Source: an uncultured Lachnospiraceae bacterium (GTDB lineage: Bacteria; Bacillota; Clostridia; Lachnospirales; Anaerotignaceae). From it: a stretch of DNA of 10,236 nt. The first letter of the stretch is position 1, and the number at the start of each line of letters is the position of its first letter. This document shows positions 6,796 through 10,236 of this stretch, piece by piece. The stretch spans positions 1-10,236 of the forward strand of contig CALWSX010000070.1 in the NCBI GenBank assembly GCA_944384285.1, in the 5' to 3' direction. Both the position numbers and the translations under genes were made by a program. Under the pieces are notes generated by a model that was not told the DNA's origin, did no database searches, and worked only from the letters and a program-made list of their open reading frames with translations.

Positions 6796-6972
6796 TTACT
6801 CTGTCTCAACATATTCTTCATTAGGAGATATTGTTTCCTCATATATTAAGTTCATATCATCTGTTTTAACCAATTCCATATCTTTACTAGCATTATTTGA
6901 TGAACAACCAACTAATATAAATAATGATATTAATATAAAATATAGAGACAATATGATCTTTTTATTTTTCAT
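6796..6972 (-). pseudogene. 5' part of a small lipoprotein gene, ended by an in-frame TAA
   Basis: Codes for 58 aa before a TAA. Residues 1-23 are a classic lipoprotein signal: MKNKK, a hydrophobic core (IILSLYFILISLFI) and the lipobox LVGC with the lipidated cysteine at C23. A short acidic, serine-rich tail follows (SSNNASKDMELVKTDDMNL) and ends in ETE. With only 35 residues after the cysteine, the product would be an almost bare lipid-anchored peptide. Downstream codons stay open in the same frame for another 103 codons, so the intact gene probably encoded a protein of about 162 aa. The ATG at 6972 is chosen because GAGGTG lies six bases before it; a GTG three codons upstream overlaps that ribosome site. 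It has its own well-formed promoter (7009-7037), so the break may be recent or the short form may be real. Confidence 0.62.
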
Positions 6973-7008
6973 TTTTAACACCTCAATATCAATTTGTTTA
7001 TTTATATT

Positions 7009-7037
7009 ATTATAGCATTTCTAAGTATTTGCTACAA
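7009..7037 (-). promoter_or_regulatory. Promoter of the lipoprotein gene, extended -10
   Basis: On the minus strand, TTGTAG (7037-7032), 17 bases, then a perfect TATAAT (7014-7009) preceded by TGC, an extended -10 element. The start would be near 7002, about 30 bases before the ATG. A perfect 16-bp AT palindrome (7067-7082) lies some 30 bases upstream of the -35 and may act as an AT-rich upstream element or simply reflect composition. Confidence 0.6.
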
Positions 7038-7128
7038 CTCGACTTTATTTATATAATTTATTTTTATTTAATTTAAATTAAACGTTTTAGAATGCATTTT
7101 TAATATAATAAAGAAAAATTTTATCCAA

Positions 7129-7170
7129 ATACCACACTGCAACCAATTGTTGCTTTATAATTGGTGGTAT
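7129..7170. promoter_or_regulatory. Overlapping inverted repeats upstream of the membrane HTH gene
   Basis: Two inverted repeats share one right arm: ATACCAC (7129-7135) with GTGGTAT (7164-7170), and ACCAATT (7142-7148) with AATTGGT (7159-7165). They lie 50-90 bases before the start of the HTH gene, in the divergent region shared with the lipoprotein gene, and could be an operator. A TATACT (7188-7193) further on is the best -10 for the rightward gene, but I see no matching -35. Confidence 0.4.
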
Positions 7171-7219
7171 CAACCGACTATTTATTTTATACTTAGTTAT
7201 ACAAAAAGAGGTGAAAAAA

Positions 7220-7609
7220 ATGGCTATAACTATAATTGTAGGAATTTGTATTTTATTAGTATATATAGCTTTTTTCGGAATCGCAGGATATATTATATAC
7301 TTAATAATCAAAGCTCTTAGAAAATATATCAACTCTCAAGAAGTCAGGAAAGAAAAAACAATAGTCAGGAAGACATTATCCGAAATATTAAAAGAAAACC
7401 GTCTTCGCTGTAAAATGACACAAGAATTTGTAGCAGAAACTTTAGGAGTTAGCCGTCAGGCAGTTTCTAAATGGGAAAATGGAACATCAGACCCAAGCAC
7501 TTCTAATTTAATTGCTCTTGCAAAATTATATGGTGTATCGGCTGAAGAAATTTTAAAGTGTGCTGTTGATAAAGAAAATAATGTCTCTGATGATAAAAAA
7601 GAAGAGTAA
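7220..7609 (+). CDS. Membrane-anchored Cro/C1 (XRE) helix-turn-helix protein
   Basis: A 129-aa protein with two parts. Residues 4-31 are one long hydrophobic helix (IIVGICILLVYIAFFGIAGY onwards), followed by a basic stretch (KALRKYINSQEVRKEK) that should keep the C-terminus in the cytoplasm. Residues 53-112 are an XRE-type helix-turn-helix: LSEILKENRLRCKMTQEFVA, then TLGVSRQAVSKWENGTSDPS and LIALAKLYGVSAEEIL. The Q-x-x-V-A-x-x-L-G-V-S-R-Q-A-V-S-K-W-E core is textbook for this family. The tail is acidic and charged. The family usually has the HTH first and any membrane part after it; here the order is reversed, so the DNA-binding domain hangs from the membrane by its N-terminus. The ATG at 7220 is used because AGAGGTG lies six bases before it; the in-frame GTG at 7211 is part of that site. 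It diverges from the lipoprotein gene and may control it. Confidence 0.88.
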   Translation: MAITIIVGICILLVYIAFFGIAGYIIYLIIKALRKYINSQEVRKEKTIVRKTLSEILKENRLRCKMTQEFVAETLGVSRQAVSKWENGTSDPSTSNLIALAKLYGVSAEEILKCAVDKENNVSDDKKEE

Positions 7610-7684
7610 TTTTTATAAATAACATTTTATTTAAAATTCATTTCAAGCAAAAACATAATAACTTTTTAAAACACTCTAAATAAT

Positions 7685-7718
7685 AAAAAGCATTCCTTAA
7701 TTTTAAGGAATGCTTTTT
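7685..7718. terminator. Bidirectional terminator between the HTH gene and aspS
   Basis: A near-perfect palindrome with 16-bp arms (7685-7700 and 7703-7718; core GCATTCCTTAA) flanked by A5 on the left and T6 on the right, so both strands give a hairpin followed by U. It begins four bases after the aspS stop codon and about 75 bases after the HTH gene stop. It serves both converging genes. The short gap 7610-7684 shows nothing else. Confidence 0.88.
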
Positions 7719-7722
7719 TCTA

Positions 7723-9531
7723 TCAATCTTCTTTATTTTCTTCTTCTGAAACTTTAATACAAATACCAAGTTCTTCAAGTTGTTTTTCATCAACAACATC
7801 AGGGGCATTTGACATCGCACATGATGCATCTTTAAGTTTAGGGAATGCAATTACGTCTCTGATTGTTGTTGCTCCGGACATAAGCATTATCATACGGTCA
7901 AAACCAAAAGCAAGTCCGCCGTGAGGTGGAACTCCATATTTGAATGCTTCAAGAAGATAACCAAATTTTTCTTCTGCTTCTTCTTTTTTAAGACCTAAAA
8001 GCTCAAACATTTTTTTCTGAATGTCGTTTCTATGAATTCTGATACTTCCTCCTCCGAGTTCAACACCGTTAAGAACCATATCATAAGCTTTTGCACGAAC
8101 TTTTCCAGGATCTGTATCAAGAAGAGGAATATCTTCGTCCATCGGTGATGTAAATGGGTGATGAACTGCAACATATCTGTTTTCTTCTTCGTCCCATTCA
8201 AGCATAGGGAATTCTGTAACCCAAAGGAAATTAAATTCATCAGCTTTTGTAAGCTCAAGTCTCTTTGCAAGCTCACATCTTAAAGCACCTAAAGCATCAA
8301 AAACAACTTTGTCTTTATCTGCACAAATAAGAATTAAATCTCCTGGTTTAGCTTCCATTTTATCAACAATTTCCTGTAATTTTTCAGGAGTAAAGAATTT
8401 TGCAATCTGTGATTTTAAAGAACCGTCTTCATTTACACCTATCCATGCAAGACCTTTTGCTTTATATGTTTTTACAAATTCAACAAGGCTGTCTATTTGT
8501 TTACGAGGGAAAGATCCACAACCATTTGCATTAATTGCACGAACACTTCCGCCTGCTTCAAGGGCATTTTTAAATACTACAAAATCTGTACCACGTACAA
8601 CATCTGAAATATCTTTAAGTTCAAAACCAAATCTTAAATCCGGTTTATCTGAACCAAATCTTTCCATAGCTTCTTTATATGTCATTCTTCTAAAAGGTGT
8701 TTTAACATCAACGCCTAAATTTTCTTTAAATACAGTTTTAATAAGTCTTTCGTTTACATCAATTACATCATCAACTTCAACAAAAGACATTTCCATATCT
8801 ATCTGTGTAAACTCTGGCTGACGGTCAGCACGAAGGTCCTCATCTCTAAAACATTTTACAATTTGGAAATATTTATCCATACCTGAAACCATAAGTATCT
8901 GTTTAAAAAGCTGAGGTGACTGTGGAAGAGCATAAAATGTTCCTGGATGAACACGGCTTGGAACAAGATAGTCTCTTGCACCTTCAGGAGTGCTCTTAAT
9001 TAACATAGGTGTTTCAATTTCAAGGAAATTTTCATTTTCAAGAAATTTTCTAACAGTTTGAGCCACATCATTTCTAAGTTTTATATTTTTAAAGTTTGAA
9101 GGACGACGTAAATCAAGATATCTGTATTTTAAACGAAGTTCGTCACTTACTGTAACGCTGTCATCGATTTGGAATGGTGTAACTTCTGATTCAGATAAAA
9201 TACGAAGTTCTTCCGCAATTATTTCAATATGACCTGTTTTCATATTTTCATTTATATTGCCCTCAGTTCTTTCACAAACTTTACCTTTTATAGCTAAAAC
9301 ATATTCACTTTTTACTGATTCTGCTTTTGCAAAAAGTTCTTTATCTGTAGAAGCTTCATCAAAAGCGGCCTGAACAACTCCAGTATTATCTCTAAGAGCA
9401 ATAAAAACAAGCTGTCCTAAATTTCTTTTTCTCTGAACCCAACCCATAACAGTTACGGTTTCACCAATATTTTTTTCTGTAATATTTCCGCACATATGGC
9501 TTCTTCTTAAGCCAGTCATTGATTCACCCAT
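7723..9531 (-). CDS. aspS: Aspartate--tRNA ligase (AspRS)
   Basis: A 602-aa class IIb aminoacyl-tRNA synthetase of full bacterial length. It activates aspartate with ATP and loads it on tRNA-Asp in the cytoplasm. The order is an anticodon-binding OB fold (about 15-115), class II motif 1 region with FLEIETPMLIKSTPEGARDY (169-188), motif 2 FRDEDLRADRQPEFTQID (228-245), the bacterial GAD insertion domain (about 290-430), and motif 3 GLAFGFDRMIML (539-550) followed by RDVIAFPK. The anticodon-loop contact region reads RKRNLGQLVF; L38 aligns with Leu30 of the E. coli enzyme, where tRNA-Asn-accepting AspRS have His. This points to a discriminating enzyme (inference). ATG 9531 has GGAG six bases upstream. 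It is a single-gene unit with its own promoter and terminator. I see no T-box: the leader is only about 80 bases and lacks the TGGNACCGCG antiterminator element. Confidence 0.97.
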   Translation of the reverse strand: MGESMTGLRRSHMCGNITEKNIGETVTVMGWVQRKRNLGQLVFIALRDNTGVVQAAFDEASTDKELFAKAESVKSEYVLAIKGKVCERTEGNINENMKTGHIEIIAEELRILSESEVTPFQIDDSVTVSDELRLKYRYLDLRRPSNFKNIKLRNDVAQTVRKFLENENFLEIETPMLIKSTPEGARDYLVPSRVHPGTFYALPQSPQLFKQILMVSGMDKYFQIVKCFRDEDLRADRQPEFTQIDMEMSFVEVDDVIDVNERLIKTVFKENLGVDVKTPFRRMTYKEAMERFGSDKPDLRFGFELKDISDVVRGTDFVVFKNALEAGGSVRAINANGCGSFPRKQIDSLVEFVKTYKAKGLAWIGVNEDGSLKSQIAKFFTPEKLQEIVDKMEAKPGDLILICADKDKVVFDALGALRCELAKRLELTKADEFNFLWVTEFPMLEWDEEENRYVAVHHPFTSPMDEDIPLLDTDPGKVRAKAYDMVLNGVELGGGSIRIHRNDIQKKMFELLGLKKEEAEEKFGYLLEAFKYGVPPHGGLAFGFDRMIMLMSGATTIRDVIAFPKLKDASCAMSNAPDVVDEKQLEELGICIKVSEEENKED

Positions 9532-9619
9532 ATTTTTCTCCTTTTATAATAGTTTTTCAATTAAGAATATCTTTGTATCTTATTTATATTTTTCCAAAAT
9601 ATTTATTTTATAAAAATAC

Positions 9620-9648
9620 ATCATATATAATAATACCACGTATATCAA
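9620..9648 (-). promoter_or_regulatory. Promoter of aspS
   Basis: On the minus strand, TTGATA (9648-9643) and TATGAT (9625-9620) are separated by exactly 17 bases; each hexamer matches consensus at 5 of 6. The start would be near 9613, leaving a leader of about 80 bases with no strong hairpin. Confidence 0.65.
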
Positions 9649-9681
9649 TATTGTAAATAAAAAAATTATATTTTTAACAAT

Positions 9682-9710
9682 AAAAAATGAGACTATATAA
9701 TATAGCCTCA
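9682..9710 (-). terminator. Intrinsic terminator of the cold-shock gene
   Basis: On the minus strand, TGAGGCTATA (9710-9701) pairs with TATAGTCTCA (9697-9688) over a 3-base loop. That is ten pairs with one G-U, and six U follow (complement of 9682-9687). The G-U makes the signal strand-specific: on the plus strand the same position is an A-C mismatch. It lies 87 bases past the cold-shock stop codon and before the aspS promoter. Confidence 0.75.
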
Positions 9711-9796
9711 CGGAAGTGCATAATCTGTTTGTATTTTTAATAATATATATATTTAAACGCTAATGCATCTAATATCAAAAAAATAAAAAACCTTGA

Positions 9797-9997
9797 TTAA
9801 GCGAGTGTAACGTTAGCAGCCTGTGGGCCTTTAGCACCTTCAACAACGTCAAAAACTACTTCCTGACCTTCTTCAAGTGTTTTGTAGCCTTCAGCCTGGA
9901 TTGCTGAAAAATGTACGAAAACATCATCTTCACCTGGAACGCTGATGAATCCGAAACCTTTTTCTGCGTTGAACCATTTTACTGTACCTTTTTTCAT
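9797..9997 (-). CDS. Cold-shock domain protein (CspA family)
   Basis: A 66-aa single-domain cold-shock protein of exact family length. It is a small five-stranded beta barrel that binds single-stranded RNA and DNA and acts as an RNA chaperone in the cytoplasm. It begins MKKGTVKWFNAEKGFGFI; the RNP1 motif K13-G-F-G-F-I and RNP2 motif V26-F-V-H-F30 carry the aromatic residues that stack on bases. The end, GPQAANVTLA, is also typical. The start is fixed by AGGAGG seven bases upstream; a longer upstream frame has no family similarity. The coding region is visibly less AT-rich than its neighbours, as expected for a highly expressed gene. The predicted leader is only about 40 bases, far shorter than the thermosensing leader of E. 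coli cspA, so cold control of that kind is not indicated. Which csp paralogue it is cannot be told. Confidence 0.96.
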   Translation of the reverse strand: MKKGTVKWFNAEKGFGFISVPGEDDVFVHFSAIQAEGYKTLEEGQEVVFDVVEGAKGPQAANVTLA

Positions 9998-10030
9998 TTC
10001 AAATCCTCCTGCTAAAAATAAATTAACTGC

Positions 10031-10073
10031 TGGTAACAGAATATATGGTAACATAATTAGTATAAAATGTCAA
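10031..10073 (-). promoter_or_regulatory. Strong promoter of the cold-shock gene, with direct repeats
   Basis: On the minus strand, a perfect TTGACA (10073-10068), 17 bases, then TACCAT (10050-10045) preceded by TGT, an extended -10 that makes up for the 4-of-6 hexamer. The start would be near 10038. The 8-mer TGGTAACA (plus strand) occurs exactly twice, at 10031-10038 and 10046-10053, 15 bases apart, covering the start site and the -10. From 10074 to the window end (10236) the DNA is very AT-rich and I see no gene. Confidence 0.7.
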
Positions 10074-10236
10074 TATAAATTTATTATTATTCGATATTAT
10101 TAAGAATTAGATTATATAAATTAAAAAATTTTTTATTTTTTTTGTACTTTTCATATAATAACACCTTTACTGTTTGTTAATTTTTCGTCATTTTTTTACA
10201 AATTTATACATTCTTATATTACTCATCATTTTAGTT

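Noticed and set aside
6998..7090. AT palindrome at 7067-7082 as an operator or origin element
   Set aside because: It is a perfect 16-bp dyad but contains only A and T in DNA of the same composition. No DnaA boxes or iterons are nearby.
7087..7332. Minus-strand open frame of about 81 codons across the HTH gene start
   Set aside because: It runs through the regulatory region and antisense to the membrane helix, and its hydrophobicity mirrors AT-rich codons. The plus-strand HTH gene explains the sequence better.
8309..8821. Open frame of 170 codons on the plus strand inside aspS
   Set aside because: It is antisense to a conserved synthetase domain, has no ribosome site and no family resemblance; it follows from the codon use of aspS.
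9532..9613. Possible T-box leader of aspS
   Set aside because: The predicted leader is about 80 bases, far below T-box size, with no TGGNACCGCG element and no terminator hairpin before the gene.
10107..10154. Minus-strand 15-codon open frame (MKSTKKIKNFLIYII) with AAAGGTG upstream
   Set aside because: It is too short and made of AT-rich codons, with no clear promoter, and lies upstream of the cold-shock promoter. Such frames arise by chance in this composition.

Overview
The window is AT-rich, has Gram-positive style Shine-Dalgarno sites (AGGAGG, AGGTG) and well-spaced sigma-A type promoters. This suggests a low-GC member of the Bacillota, most likely a clostridial lineage. That assignment rests on composition and gene type and is an inference; no marker in the window fixes the species.

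Layout, left to right. The first 157 bases are the 5' end of a minus-strand sodium:solute symporter of the PutP type, cut by the window edge. A hairpin-rich gap follows, then a TetR/AcrR-type repressor (375-959, minus). Upstream of the repressor lies a dense regulatory patch (988-1099) with a consensus promoter, a GC-rich hairpin and a second possible promoter that overlaps the hairpin. Next come three minus-strand genes in the same direction: parE-like (4187-6163), parC-like (1947-4166) and mtnN (1148-1846). The two topoisomerase genes are 20 bases apart, and mtnN starts 100 bases after them. The topoisomerase pair is complete and keeps its core catalytic residues, but several normally invariant motifs are altered. 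It looks like a divergent second type IIA topoisomerase rather than the housekeeping gyrase.

The stretch 6394-7219 looks like accessory DNA. It holds a terminator, a small lipoprotein gene broken by an in-frame TAA with an otherwise intact reading frame, and a 247-base divergent control region. From that region a 129-aa protein is read rightwards (7220-7609), with an N-terminal membrane helix and a C-terminal Cro/C1 helix-turn-helix. A bidirectional terminator (7685-7718) separates it from aspS (7723-9531, minus). The last gene is a cold-shock protein (9797-9997, minus) with a strong promoter and a well-formed terminator.

AspRS, MTA/SAH nucleosidase, the cold-shock protein and the topoisomerase are housekeeping or nucleic-acid functions and do not form one pathway. 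I see no mobile element, CRISPR array, tRNA or rRNA, and no clear new multi-gene system. The points most worth a second look are the divergent topoisomerase (including a Met at the quinolone-contact serine), the promoter/hairpin arrangement before tetR, the terminator-like hairpin in the parE leader, the interrupted lipoprotein gene, and the membrane-anchored regulator.
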